This document shows positions 18,631 to 28,181 of a stretch of 64,000 nucleotides of DNA, piece by piece; within the stretch, counting starts at the first letter, position 1; the number at the start of each line of letters is the position of its first letter. Location of the stretch: positions 62,001 to 126,000 of the forward strand of contig NZ_PDWL01000007.1 in NCBI RefSeq assembly GCF_010093185.1, in the 5' to 3' direction. The stretch comes from Pseudoxanthomonas jiangsuensis (GTDB lineage: Bacteria; Pseudomonadota; Gammaproteobacteria; Xanthomonadales; Xanthomonadaceae). The position numbers and the translations under genes are program-made. The notes below the pieces were generated by a model. It made no database searches, had not been told where the DNA came from, and saw only the letters and a list, made by a program, of their open reading frames with translations.

Positions 18631-19863
18631 ATGGCCACCGAAGTCAAAGTCCCGGTCCTTCCCGAATCCGTCTCCGACGCCACCATCGCCAGCTGGCACA
18701 AGAAGGCCGGCGACGCGGTCAAGCGCGACGAGAACCTGGTGGACCTGGAGACCGACAAGGTCGTCCTGGAAGTCCCCTCGCCGGTCGACGGCGTGCTGAA
18801 GGAAATCAAGTTCCAGGAAGGCGATACCGTCACCAGCTCGCAGGTCCTGGCGATCATCGAGGAAGGCGCCACCGCCGCCGCAGCGCCGGCCGAGGCGAAG
18901 AAGGACGACAAGCCGGCCGCCGGCGCCGAGGAAGTGCAGGCCAAGGCCGGCGCGGCCAAGGCCGAAGCCGCCGCGCCCGCCTCGACCAAGCCGGCCCCGG
19001 CCGCCGCGTCGGGTGGCGAACTGCCGCCGGGCGCGCGCTTCACCGCCAGCAAGGAAGGCATCGACCCGTCGCAGGTCGAGGGCACCGGCCGTCGCGGCGC
19101 GGTGACCAAGGAAGACATCGTCAATTACGCCAAGTCCGGCGGCGCCGGCAAGGCCGGTGGCGCGCGTCCGGAAGAGCGCGTGCCGATGACCCGCATCCGC
19201 AAGCGCATCGCCGAGCGGCTGATGCAGTCCAAGGACTCCATCGCGATGCTGACCTCGTTCAACGAGGTCAACCTGGCCAAGGTGTCGGCCGCGCGCAAGG
19301 AGCTGGGCGAGGACTTCCAGAAGGCCCACGGCATCAAGCTGGGCTTCATGAGCTTCTTCGTGAAGGCCGCGGCCAACGCGCTGCAGCGCTTCCCGGTGAT
19401 CAACGCCTCGGTCGACGGCGACGACATCATCTACCACGGCTACGCCGACATCTCAATCGCCGTGTCCACCGAGAAGGGCCTGGTCACCCCGGTGCTGCGC
19501 AACGTCGAGCGCCTGGGCTTCGCCGACATCGAGCAGGGCATCGCCGATTACGCCAAGAAGGCGCGCGACGGCAAGCTCGGCCTGGACGACCTGCAGGGCG
19601 GCACCTTCACCATCACCAACGGCGGCACCTTCGGCTCGCTGATGTCGACCCCGATCGTCAATCCGCCGCAGAGCGCGATCTTGGGCATGCACACCATCAA
19701 GGAGCGCCCGATCGCCGAGAACGGCCAGGTCGTGATCGCGCCGATGATGTACATCGCCCTGTCCTACGACCACCGCATCATCGACGGCAAGGACGCGGTC
19801 CAGTTCCTGGTGGACATCAAGAACCAGCTCGAGAACCCGAACCGGATCCTGTTCGGCCTGTAA
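18631..19863 (+). CDS. sucB: dihydrolipoyl succinyltransferase (2-oxoglutarate dehydrogenase E2)
   Basis: The 410-residue E2 has an N-terminal lipoyl domain with the lipoylated Lys43 in [11 protein letters not shown]. An Ala/Pro/Lys-rich linker (about 80-135) and a peripheral-subunit-binding domain (about 125-165, [19 protein letters not shown]) follow. The C-terminal catalytic domain holds the DHRIIDG active-site motif. It forms the core of the complex and moves the succinyl group to CoA. The start ATG follows an AAGGACG ribosome-binding site, 42 bp after sucA. Confidence 0.96.
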   Translation: MATEVKVPVLPESVSDATIASWHKKAGDAVKRDENLVDLETDKVVLEVPSPVDGVLKEIKFQEGDTVTSSQVLAIIEEGATAAAAPAEAKKDDKPAAGAEEVQAKAGAAKAEAAAPASTKPAPAAASGGELPPGARFTASKEGIDPSQVEGTGRRGAVTKEDIVNYAKSGGAGKAGGARPEERVPMTRIRKRIAERLMQSKDSIAMLTSFNEVNLAKVSAARKELGEDFQKAHGIKLGFMSFFVKAAANALQRFPVINASVDGDDIIYHGYADISIAVSTEKGLVTPVLRNVERLGFADIEQGIADYAKKARDGKLGLDDLQGGTFTITNGGTFGSLMSTPIVNPPQSAILGMHTIKERPIAENGQVVIAPMMYIALSYDHRIIDGKDAVQFLVDIKNQLENPNRILFGL

Positions 19864-21371
<1,508 letters not shown>

Positions 21372-21521
21372 TGCATACCGCCATCCCCGCCGCTCCGCGC
21401 CTTCGGCGCGGACCGCCCCCGACTCGGGGGCTGCGGCACACGGCCTCCCGGTTCGGGATGCAGCTGGTACAAAGGACGGCCCGGGCGATGCCCGGGCTTT
21501 CGCCTTCCAGGGAGGCAGGGA

Positions 21522-21929
21522 ATGCCCCGTTCGCCGCGATACCCGCAGATGTTCCCGTTCGTCGTCCTCGCATTCGCTTCCGCCGCCACCGCCATGCCGA
21601 CCGAACCGCCCGCTCGCGCCGATGCCGCTCCGGTCCCGGTCCCAGTCCACGTGCTCTGCGCCCGGGTGCAGCCGGGCATGAACTACCGCGATGCCGTGGC
21701 GCTGATCGGACGCGAACCGGACGAAACCCTGTCCGGCCATACCGCCGCCGGGCCTGCGGGCGAACCGCCCGGCAGCTACGCGATCGACTTCTGGTACGAC
21801 ACCGGGGTCGATGGCCGCCGCCTGGTGTCGAGCCTGCACTACCGCGGCGGCACGATCGAATCGGTCGACTGCGGCCGTCCCACTGACGGGCCGGCATCTC
21901 CCGCCTCCCCCGCTTCTCCAGGAACCTGA
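21522..21929 (+). CDS. small secreted hypothetical protein
   Basis: This 135-residue protein has a hydrophobic signal-like segment (about 9-24, FPFVVLAFASAATAM). A Pro/Ala-rich stretch and a domain of about 75 residues follow, containing ARVQPGMNYRDAVALIGREPDETLSG and LHYRGGTIESVDCG. The VQPGMNYRDAVALIG motif resembles the SmpA/OmlA-type fold (a short helix pair followed by strands), but I do not claim membership. Two cysteines could pair in the periplasm. A strong ribosome-binding site (GGGAGGCAGGGA) supports the ATG at 21522. It ends three bases before the LOG gene and is probably co-transcribed with it. Confidence 0.7.
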   Translation: MPRSPRYPQMFPFVVLAFASAATAMPTEPPARADAAPVPVPVHVLCARVQPGMNYRDAVALIGREPDETLSGHTAAGPAGEPPGSYAIDFWYDTGVDGRRLVSSLHYRGGTIESVDCGRPTDGPASPASPASPGT

Positions 21930-21932
21930 TCC

Positions 21933-22526
21933 ATGCGTTCGATCTGCGTCTATTGCGGCTCCAACGCCGGCAGCAAGCCGGCCTATGCCGAACGTGCCAT
22001 CGCCCTGGGCGACCGCATCGCCAAGAACGGCCTGCGTCTGGTCTACGGCGGCGGCAACGTCGGTCTGATGGGCACGGTCGCCAACGCGGTGTTGGCCGCC
22101 GGCGGCCAGGTCACCGGGGTGATCCCCAAGCAGCTGGCGGACTGGGAAGTGGCCCACCGCGGCCTGACCGAACTGGAGATCGTCGGCTCGATGCACGAGC
22201 GCAAGATGCGCATGTTCGAGCTCTCCGACGCCTTCGTCGCCCTGCCCGGCGGCTTCGGCACCATGGAGGAGATCTTCGAGATGCTGACCTGGCGCCAGCT
22301 CGGCATCGGCAGCAAGCCCTGCGCCTTCCTCGACATCGAGGGCTTCTACGCCCCGCTGATCGGGATGATCGACCGCATGGTGGAGGAGCGCTTCCTGCAC
22401 CCCGACCAGCGCGCGGACCTGTGGTACGGCAGCGACCTGGGCGAAATGCTGGCCTGGATGCAGGCGTACGAGCCGGCGCAGGCGTCCAAGTGGATCGACG
22501 AGAAGCGTCGCGACGTGATGCGGTAA
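21933..22526 (+). CDS. LOG-family nucleotide 5'-monophosphate phosphoribohydrolase
   Basis: This 197-residue protein matches the TIGR00730/LOG family. It has VYCGSNAG at the N-terminus, VYGGGNVGLMG and the catalytic PGGFGTMEE motif, where Glu is catalytic and Arg from ERKMRM contributes. The enzymes release ribose 5-phosphate from nucleotide monophosphates. In plants and plant-associated bacteria they activate cytokinins; in other bacteria the role may be nucleotide salvage. Length is typical. It starts three bases after the small secreted-protein gene. Confidence 0.92.
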   Translation: MRSICVYCGSNAGSKPAYAERAIALGDRIAKNGLRLVYGGGNVGLMGTVANAVLAAGGQVTGVIPKQLADWEVAHRGLTELEIVGSMHERKMRMFELSDAFVALPGGFGTMEEIFEMLTWRQLGIGSKPCAFLDIEGFYAPLIGMIDRMVEERFLHPDQRADLWYGSDLGEMLAWMQAYEPAQASKWIDEKRRDVMR

Positions 22527-22610
22527 GCCCACCAGCTCCTACAAAGGTCGGGCTTCGGCGGCGGCAGGCGCATGCCAGAATCGGGACAAGGCATCGACCG
22601 AGGAATCGCC

Positions 22611-23612
22611 ATGACCATCCCCGCCACCTTCCCAGCCTTCCGCATCCACAGCGACGACGCCGGCTACCGCAGCGGCATCGAGGCTTTGGCGCTGGACGCG
22701 CTCTCGCCCGGTGAGGTGGTGGTCAAGGCGGCCTGGTCCTCGGTCAACTACAAGGACGCCCTGGCCGGCACCGGCAAGGGCAGGATCCTGCGCCGCTTCC
22801 CCCTGGTCGGCGGGATCGACGTGGCCGGCCACGTGGTCGCCTCCACCGACCCGAAGTTCCGCGAAGGCGACCCGGTGCTGGTCACCGGCTGCGGCCTCAG
22901 CGAGACCCGCGATGGCGGCTATGCCGCCTACGCCCGCCTGCCGGCCGAATGGGTGGTCGCCCTGCCGCGCGGCCTGGACCTGCGCCAGAGCATGATCCTG
23001 GGCACCGCCGGCTTCACCGCCGCGCTGGCCCTGTACCGCATGCGCGAGAACCGCCAGCGCCCGGAACTGGGCCCGCTGGCCGTCACCGGCGCCACCGGCG
23101 GCGTCGGCTCGCTGGCGGTGGCGATCTTCAGCAAGGCCGGCCATGAGGTCCACGCGATCAGCGGCAAGGCCGACCAGGCCGCCTACCTGAAGTCGCTGGG
23201 CGCGAGCGAAGTCCTCGGCCGCGATGCGCTGGAGGCCAGGCGTCCGCTGGAGTCGGTGCGCTTCGGCGGCGGCCTGGACAACGTCGGCGGGCCGATGCTG
23301 GTCAGCCTGCTGGCCCAGACCGCGCCCTACGGCAATGTCGCTGCCGCCGGCCTGGCCGCGACTCCCGGGCTGGACGCGCTGACGGTAATGCCCTTCATCC
23401 TGCGCGGCGTCTCCCTGCTCGGCATCGGCTCGGCCGGCACCGCGCGCGACATCCGCGACGACATCTGGGCGTTGCTGGCCGACGCCTGGAAGCCGGCGCA
23501 GCTCGATGCGATCTGCACCCGCGAGGCCACGCTGGAGGAACTTCCGGGCGTGTTCGACACGATGCTGGCCGGCGGCTCCCTGGGCCGCACGGTGGTGCGC
23601 CTGCCCGGGTAG
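22611..23612 (+). CDS. YhdH/AcuI-type quinone oxidoreductase (acrylyl-CoA reductase)
   Basis: This is a 333-residue, zinc-free medium-chain dehydrogenase/reductase. It starts FPAFRIHSDDAGYRSGIEAL and has SSVNYKDALAGTGKGRI, VGGIDVAGHV and the NADPH-binding GATGGVGSLAV. The pattern matches YhdH/AcuI, which reduces acrylyl-CoA to propionyl-CoA and so removes a toxic electrophile. I chose the ATG at 22611, preceded by CGAGGAATCG, over an upstream in-frame ATG at 22572. A remnant of a GTAG REP lies just upstream (22532-22546). Confidence 0.9.
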   Translation: MTIPATFPAFRIHSDDAGYRSGIEALALDALSPGEVVVKAAWSSVNYKDALAGTGKGRILRRFPLVGGIDVAGHVVASTDPKFREGDPVLVTGCGLSETRDGGYAAYARLPAEWVVALPRGLDLRQSMILGTAGFTAALALYRMRENRQRPELGPLAVTGATGGVGSLAVAIFSKAGHEVHAISGKADQAAYLKSLGASEVLGRDALEARRPLESVRFGGGLDNVGGPMLVSLLAQTAPYGNVAAAGLAATPGLDALTVMPFILRGVSLLGIGSAGTARDIRDDIWALLADAWKPAQLDAICTREATLEELPGVFDTMLAGGSLGRTVVRLPG

Positions 23613-23685
23613 CGGCGGCTCTCCGACGACCAAGTACGGCGAACCGCCTGGCCGGCAGCGACCGCGGCGGACGCGCCGGCGGTTC

Positions 23686-24558
23686 CTACCTGGCGGACGC
23701 CGGCGTGGCGGGTTCCTGCCCGGACTCGACCAGCGGATACACCCGCACGTAGTCCACCTCCATCCACGCAGGGAAGGCCGCCGCGTCCACGCCCTCGGCG
23801 CCGCCCCAGTCGCCGCCGACCGCCAGGTTCATCAGCAGGTGGAAGCGCTGGTCGAACGGCCACGCGTCCGGACCGGTACCCTCGTTGGCGAACGCGAACG
23901 CCGGCGCGTCGTCGATGAAGCCCTCGATCCGCTCCGGCGTCCAGTCGACCCGGTAGCGGTGGAAACTCTGACTGGCGCCCTCCACCAGGGTCGCCTGCCC
24001 GCGCTGGGTGCCGACCTTGTGGTTGTAGGCCTGGGTGTGCACGGTGACGTGGACCCGTCCCGGATCGTGGCCGACGTGCTCCATGATGTCGATCTCGCCC
24101 GAACGCGGCCAGCCGCCGTAGCGGTTGTCGGTCGGCAGCATCCACAAGGCCCCCCAGGTCCCGCGCCCGACCGGCAGGCGCGCCCGAAACTCGATCCGGC
24201 CGTAGAGGAAATCGCCCTTGCCGCGCGAGACCAGACGCGCCGAGGTGTAGTCGTTGCGGCGGTTCACCCGCTGGCGGTGGGCGACGATGGTCAGCAGCCC
24301 GTCACCGACGAAGGCGTTGGCCGGCTTGTCGGTGTAGTACTGCAGCTCGTTGTTGCCCCAGCCGTCGCCGCCGAGGTCGTAGCCCCATTTGCCAGGATCG
24401 GGCGCGCCCTCGTAGTCGAATTCGTCCTGCCAGACCGGGGTCTGGCCGAAGCTCCAGCGCGGCGCCGCGCCCGCTTCCGCCGCCGGCACGGCCACGCCTG
24501 CCAGCGCCAGCCAGGTTCCCAGCAGGCCCGCACGGCCGAAGCCGACGATCCGATCCAT
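23686..24558 (-). CDS. secreted glycoside hydrolase family 16 (beta-glucanase)
   Basis: A signal peptide (about 1-31) leads into a GH16 jelly-roll domain. The catalytic ExDxxE motif is Glu155, Asp157 and Glu160 in GEIDIMEHVG. Substrate-binding aromatics are seen in WGNNELQYYT and GTWGALWMLP. The 290-residue length and motif context suit laminarinase-type endo-beta-1,3(4)-glucanases that cut fungal, oomycete or algal glucan. It faces the YhdH gene convergently and is divergent from the ThuA gene. Confidence 0.9.
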   Translation of the reverse strand: MDRIVGFGRAGLLGTWLALAGVAVPAAEAGAAPRWSFGQTPVWQDEFDYEGAPDPGKWGYDLGGDGWGNNELQYYTDKPANAFVGDGLLTIVAHRQRVNRRNDYTSARLVSRGKGDFLYGRIEFRARLPVGRGTWGALWMLPTDNRYGGWPRSGEIDIMEHVGHDPGRVHVTVHTQAYNHKVGTQRGQATLVEGASQSFHRYRVDWTPERIEGFIDDAPAFAFANEGTGPDAWPFDQRFHLLMNLAVGGDWGGAEGVDAAAFPAWMEVDYVRVYPLVESGQEPATPASAR

Positions 24559-24673
24559 TGCGCTCCCCCATCCACGCCGCCGGACGCGGCCCGTCGATTC
24601 TAGGCAGTCCTGGCGGCTACGGCCTGCTGCGCTGCCGCGGGCACGCAGGCGGCAATCTCCCTACCCTCGACCC

Positions 24674-25471
24674 ATGCTCACGATCCTCCGCACGATCCTT
24701 CGTCGCCTCGCCCTGCCCGCGCTGCTGTTCCCCGCCATCGCCACCGGGGCCCCCGTCGCCGCAGCGGATAGCGTCGCCAATTCCGCGCACGGCACCGTGC
24801 TCGTGTTCACCCGCACCCTGGGCTGGCGCCACGACTCGATCCCCGAGGCGGTCCGCACCCTGCGCGAACTGGCCCAGGCCGAAGGCCTGGCCGTGGTCCA
24901 CAGCGAGGATCCGGCGCTGTTCGACGATGCCGGCCTGGCGCGCTTCCGCGCGGTGGTATTCGCCAACACCACCGGCGAGGTGCTCGGGCCTACGCAGCGC
25001 GCGGCGTTCGAGCGCTACATGCGCACCGGCGGCGGTTTCATGGGCGTGCACTCGGCCGCCGACACCGGATACGGCTGGCCCTGGTACGGCCGCCTGGTCG
25101 GAGCCTGGTTCGCCAACCATCCGCCGGGCCTGCAATCCACCGAGGTGCGCTTCGAGCATGGCCTGGGGCCGGACGGGATCGAGCGCTGGCAGGTCACCGA
25201 CGAGCTGTACAACTACCGCCGCAACCCGCGCCCGGAGGTCACCGTGGTCGCGACCGTGGACGAATCGCGCTACGAAGGCGGACGCATGGGCGCCGACCAT
25301 CCCATCGCCTGGTGCCACGCCGGCGCGGGCGGTCGCGCCTGGTACACCGGACTGGGCCACGCCGTGGCCCTGTACGCCGATCCGGTGTTCCGCGCCCACC
25401 TGCGCGACGGCCTGCGGTATGCGGCCGGGCTCGGGGCGCCCTGCCTCGCGCCCGCCACGCCCGGGACGTGA
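24674..25471 (+). CDS. secreted ThuA-domain protein
   Basis: The 265-residue protein has a signal peptide (about 1-30) and a single ThuA-like domain. This has a class I glutamine-amidotransferase-like fold with VLVFTRTLGWRHDSIPEA at the start, GGGFMGVHSAADTG, and HPIAWCH...GRAWYTGLGH near the end. ThuA proteins are linked to sugar (trehalose or glucan) utilisation, but their activity is not settled. It is divergent from the GH16 gene, so a joint role in polysaccharide use is possible. Confidence 0.87.
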   Translation: MLTILRTILRRLALPALLFPAIATGAPVAAADSVANSAHGTVLVFTRTLGWRHDSIPEAVRTLRELAQAEGLAVVHSEDPALFDDAGLARFRAVVFANTTGEVLGPTQRAAFERYMRTGGGFMGVHSAADTGYGWPWYGRLVGAWFANHPPGLQSTEVRFEHGLGPDGIERWQVTDELYNYRRNPRPEVTVVATVDESRYEGGRMGADHPIAWCHAGAGGRAWYTGLGHAVALYADPVFRAHLRDGLRYAAGLGAPCLAPATPGT

Positions 25472-25556
25472 CCGGGCGCACACGCCGGGAGGCTTCCGGC
25501 CGCATCACGCAACGTCTACACTCCGGCGCAGGGGAAAGACACCGGGGGAACGCCGC

Positions 25557-25943
25557 ATGGCTCGCATCCTGATCGTGGACGATTCGCCATCCCAGCTGAT
25601 GGGCATCCAGCGCATCGTCGAGAAACTCGGCCACGAGACCCTGACCGCCGAGGACGGCGCCGCGGGCGTGGAAGTGGCCAAGGCGCAACTGCCCGACCTG
25701 ATCCTGATGGACGTGGTGATGCCGAACCTCAACGGGTTCCAGGCCACCCGCACCCTCAGCCGCGAAAGCACCACCCGCGACATCCCGGTCGTGCTGGTCA
25801 CCACCAAGGACCAGGACACCGACCGGATGTGGGGCATGCGCCAGGGCGCGCGCGCCTACCTGACCAAGCCGTTCTCCGAAGCCGACCTGTCCGACGTGAT
25901 CGGCCGCCTGCTCGACGGCAAGGCGCCGGCCGGGGAAGCCTGA
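25557..25943 (+). CDS. pilH: PilH-like single-domain response regulator
   Basis: This is a 128-residue CheY-like receiver with no output domain. The acidic pocket is Asp8/Asp9, the phosphoacceptor is Asp52 (LILMDVVMPNLNGFQATR), and the conserved Thr and Lys are in VVLVTTKDQD and YLTKPF. The segment FQATRTL...TTKDQDTDRMWGMRQGARAYLTKPF closely follows PilH of the Pil-Chp chemosensory system that tunes type IV pilus retraction. No other pil-chp gene is adjacent, so the partner kinase must be elsewhere. A short hairpin terminator follows the stop. Confidence 0.82.
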   Translation: MARILIVDDSPSQLMGIQRIVEKLGHETLTAEDGAAGVEVAKAQLPDLILMDVVMPNLNGFQATRTLSRESTTRDIPVVLVTTKDQDTDRMWGMRQGARAYLTKPFSEADLSDVIGRLLDGKAPAGEA

Positions 25944-25949
25944 GCGGCC

Positions 25950-25971
25950 GGCACCGGCCTTCGCCGGTGCC
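25950..25971. terminator. bidirectional hairpin between pilH and cbpA
   Basis: GGCACCGGC and GCCGGTGCC form a perfect 9-bp stem around a CTTC loop in the 43-bp gap between the convergent pilH and cbpA genes. There is no long U-tract on either strand. Confidence 0.65.
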
Positions 25972-25986
25972 TTCCACTGCCACGGT

Positions 25987-26871
25987 TCAGCCGCCGAAGG
26001 CCTTGGCCAGCTCGCGGTAGGCCTTGCGCTGGGCGTCGGTCTCCGGGGCCGGCGCCTGCACTTCCAGCTCCACGATCTGGTCGCCCGGCGGCTCGCCGGG
26101 CAGGCCGCGGCCGCGCAGGCGCAGCTTGCGCCCGGAATCGGAGCCGGCCGGGATCTTCAGCTCGACCTCGCCGCCCAGGGTGGGCACGGCCACGGTGGTG
26201 CCCAGCGCCGCTTCCCAGGGCTGCACTTCCAGGGTGTGCAGGATGTTGCGACCGTCCACCTCGAACTGCGGGTGGGCCAGGTACTCGACCTCCAGCAGAA
26301 GGTTGCCGCCGCCGTTGCCCTGCCCGGCCAGGCGGATCGACTGCCCGGCGCGGATGCCCTTGGGCACGCGCACGTCCAGCTGGCGGCCGTTGAGGGTGAT
26401 GCGCACGCTGTCGCCGCGGTGGACCGCTTCCAGCGGCACCGCCAGCCTGGCGCGGGTGTCGCCGCGCGGCTGCGGGCCGGGGCCGCGCGGACCTGCGCCG
26501 GCGCCGCCGCGCTGGCGCGCGAACAGGCTCTCGAAGAAGTCGCTGAAGCCGCCGCCGCCGCCGCGGCCGCCCATGTCGCCGAACACTTCGTCGAAGTCGA
26601 AGCCGGCGCCGTCGAAGCCGCCCGGCGGCGGGTTGAATTCCTGGCCGGGGCGGTAGCCGCGCGCGCGCAGCTGGTCGTAGGCGGCGCGCTTCTGCGGATC
26701 GCGCAGGGCCTCGTAGGCCTCGCCGATGGCCTTGAACCTGTCCTCGGCGTCGACCTCCTTGCTCACGTCCGGGTGGTACTTGCGCGCCAGCCGGCGGTAG
26801 GCCGACTTGATCTCGGCCTCGCCGGCGCTGGGCTCCACCCCGAGGATCGCGTAGTAGTCCTTGAATTCCAT
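25987..26871 (-). CDS. cbpA: DnaJ-class co-chaperone CbpA
   Basis: This is a 294-residue type II J-protein. The J domain (1-70) has the HPD motif at 33-35, a Gly/Phe-rich linker (about 80-120, GGRGGGGGFSDFFE) follows, and then two CTD beta-sandwiches with no zinc finger. It stimulates DnaK ATPase and can bind curved DNA. The gene lies downstream of the hsp20 gene in the same direction. A strong hairpin in the 189-bp gap probably ends most hsp20 transcripts. No cbpM is adjacent. Confidence 0.92.
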   Translation of the reverse strand: MEFKDYYAILGVEPSAGEAEIKSAYRRLARKYHPDVSKEVDAEDRFKAIGEAYEALRDPQKRAAYDQLRARGYRPGQEFNPPPGGFDGAGFDFDEVFGDMGGRGGGGGFSDFFESLFARQRGGAGAGPRGPGPQPRGDTRARLAVPLEAVHRGDSVRITLNGRQLDVRVPKGIRAGQSIRLAGQGNGGGNLLLEVEYLAHPQFEVDGRNILHTLEVQPWEAALGTTVAVPTLGGEVELKIPAGSDSGRKLRLRGRGLPGEPPGDQIVELEVQAPAPETDAQRKAYRELAKAFGG

Positions 26872-26939
26872 CCGTTCACCGTTCTCGAAACTGGAGGGCC
26901 CCGCCGCCCGTCCGGCGGCGCGGGACCGGAAAGCGCGAA

Positions 26940-26965
26940 GGCCCGTGGCGCGGACGCCACGGGCC
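26940..26965 (-). terminator. hairpin terminator of the hsp20 gene
   Basis: Perfect 11-bp arms (26940-26950 and 26955-26965, GGCCCGTGGCG on the plus strand) enclose a CGGA loop between hsp20 and cbpA. On the minus strand the stem is followed by TTCGCGCTTT, a weak U-rich tail. Read-through into cbpA is possible. Confidence 0.65.
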
Positions 26966-27060
26966 GGATTCTAAAGCCTGTCGCGTCACCGCCCGCCCGG
27001 CGGGCCGGACTTCGCGGCGCGTCCGCGGCGGCAGGTGCCGGCCGCCGCGGATGCGGGCGC

Positions 27061-27501
27061 TTACTGCACCTGGATGCGGCGCGGCGTGGCCTGCGGGCGC
27101 TTGGGGATGTCGATCCGCAGCACGCCATGGCGGCCGCTGGCGGTGATGCCGTCGGCGTCGGCGCTGTCGGGCAGGGCGAAGCGGCGGTGGAAGCCGCCCC
27201 AGGCGCGCTCGCGGCGCGAATAGCGACCGGACTCGTCGTCCTGCTCGCCGGCGCGTTCGCCCTTGAGGGTGAGCACGCCCTTGTCCATCTGCACCTCGAT
27301 CGCCTGCGGGTCCACGCCGGGGATGTCGGCGAAGATCACGAAGCGGTCGGCCTCCTCCTTGATGTCCACCCGCGGCGCCCATTGGCTGGTCACCACGTCG
27401 GACGGCTCGCCGGCGGCCTCGCCGAAGAAGCGCTCGAACACCTGCTTGAACTCGTCCTGCAGGGCGCGGCCGGGGACGGTGTTGTAACGGACTACGGTCA
27501 T
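27061..27501 (-). CDS. Hsp20/alpha-crystallin small heat-shock protein
   Basis: The 146-residue protein has an alpha-crystallin domain (about 42-137): WAPRVDIKEEADRFVIFADIPGV, the GVLTLKGER strand and the HGVLRIDIPK strand with the conserved G-x-L. A C-terminal tail ends in RIQVQ, an I-x-V-like anchoring motif for oligomer assembly. It is an ATP-independent holdase that delivers unfolded protein to the DnaK system. The chosen ATG follows CAAGGAGAA. A sigma-32-like promoter lies about 50 bp upstream, so heat induction is expected. Confidence 0.93.
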   Translation of the reverse strand: MTVVRYNTVPGRALQDEFKQVFERFFGEAAGEPSDVVTSQWAPRVDIKEEADRFVIFADIPGVDPQAIEVQMDKGVLTLKGERAGEQDDESGRYSRRERAWGGFHRRFALPDSADADGITASGRHGVLRIDIPKRPQATPRRIQVQ

Positions 27502-27551
27502 GGCGGGTTCTCCTTGGTCGTGACGCCGCGGCGGGGCGCGGCCATGCCCGG

Positions 27552-27579
27552 AACATGGGTGCCGGCCGCCGGCTTTCAA
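27552..27579 (-). promoter_or_regulatory. sigma-32-like heat-shock promoter of hsp20
   Basis: Read on the minus strand, a -35 TTGAAA (27579-27574) and a -10 CCCATGTT (27559-27552) are 14 bp apart. This agrees with the RpoH consensus TTGAAA-N11-16-CCCCATnT. The expected transcript start is about 45 nt before the hsp20 ATG. Confidence 0.7.
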
Positions 27580-27668
27580 CACCCGCGCACGCGGCGGCCA
27601 CGCGGCTGCGGCTACACTCGTTCAGCCTCCGGTGAACCGCCGGCCCCTCCCCCAGCAGGACCCCCGCC

Positions 27669-28148
27669 ATGACCATCCAGATCGGCGACCGCATCCCCGA
27701 AGTCGTGCTCAAGCGCATCCGCGAAGGCGTGGAGAGCGTGGACACCCCGACCCTGTTCGAAGGCCGCAAGGTGCTGCTGTTCGCGGTGCCCGGCGCGTTC
27801 ACCCCGACCTGCTCGGAGAAGCACCTGCCCGGCTTCATCGCCCGCTTTGACGACTTCCGCAGCCGCGGCATCGAGGTGGTGTGCATGGCGGTCAACGACC
27901 CGTTCGTGATGCAGGCCTGGGGCCGGACCCTGGACGCGCCCGAGGGCCTGCAGCTGGTCTCCGACGGCAACGCCGACCTGACCAGGGCGCTGGGCCTGGA
28001 AATGGACGCCAGCGGCTACGGCATGGGCATCCGCGCGCGCCGCTTCGCCCTGTACGTGGAGGACGGCGTGGTCCGCCAGCTGTTCGTGGAAGCGCCGGGC
28101 GAGTTCAAGGTGTCCTCGGCCGACTACGTGCTCGAGCACATCGGCTGA
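27669..28148 (+). CDS. peroxiredoxin of the Prx5/AhpC-TSA type
   Basis: This is a 159-residue thioredoxin-fold peroxidase with the peroxidatic Cys48 in VPGAFTPTCSEKHLPGF, the Prx5 signature. A second cysteine (Cys72 in VVCMAVND) sits where some Prx5 proteins have a non-resolving residue, so a glutathione/glutaredoxin or 1-Cys mechanism is likely. The C-terminus EAPGEFKVSSADYVLEHI is typical. It protects against peroxides and peroxynitrite in the cytoplasm. It is convergent with pbpC and divergent from the hsp20 promoter region. Confidence 0.93.
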   Translation: MTIQIGDRIPEVVLKRIREGVESVDTPTLFEGRKVLLFAVPGAFTPTCSEKHLPGFIARFDDFRSRGIEVVCMAVNDPFVMQAWGRTLDAPEGLQLVSDGNADLTRALGLEMDASGYGMGIRARRFALYVEDGVVRQLFVEAPGEFKVSSADYVLEHIG

Positions 28149-28181
28149 GCGGCGCGTTGCGGCGCCAGCATCCGTCGCCGC

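Noticed and set aside
15787-19437. Very long open frame of 1216 codons antisense to sucA and sucB
   Set aside because: Its composition (Arg, Gly, Ala, Val, His, Leu, Gln) is that of a shadow frame of GC-rich coding DNA; there are no domains, and sucA and sucB are certain.
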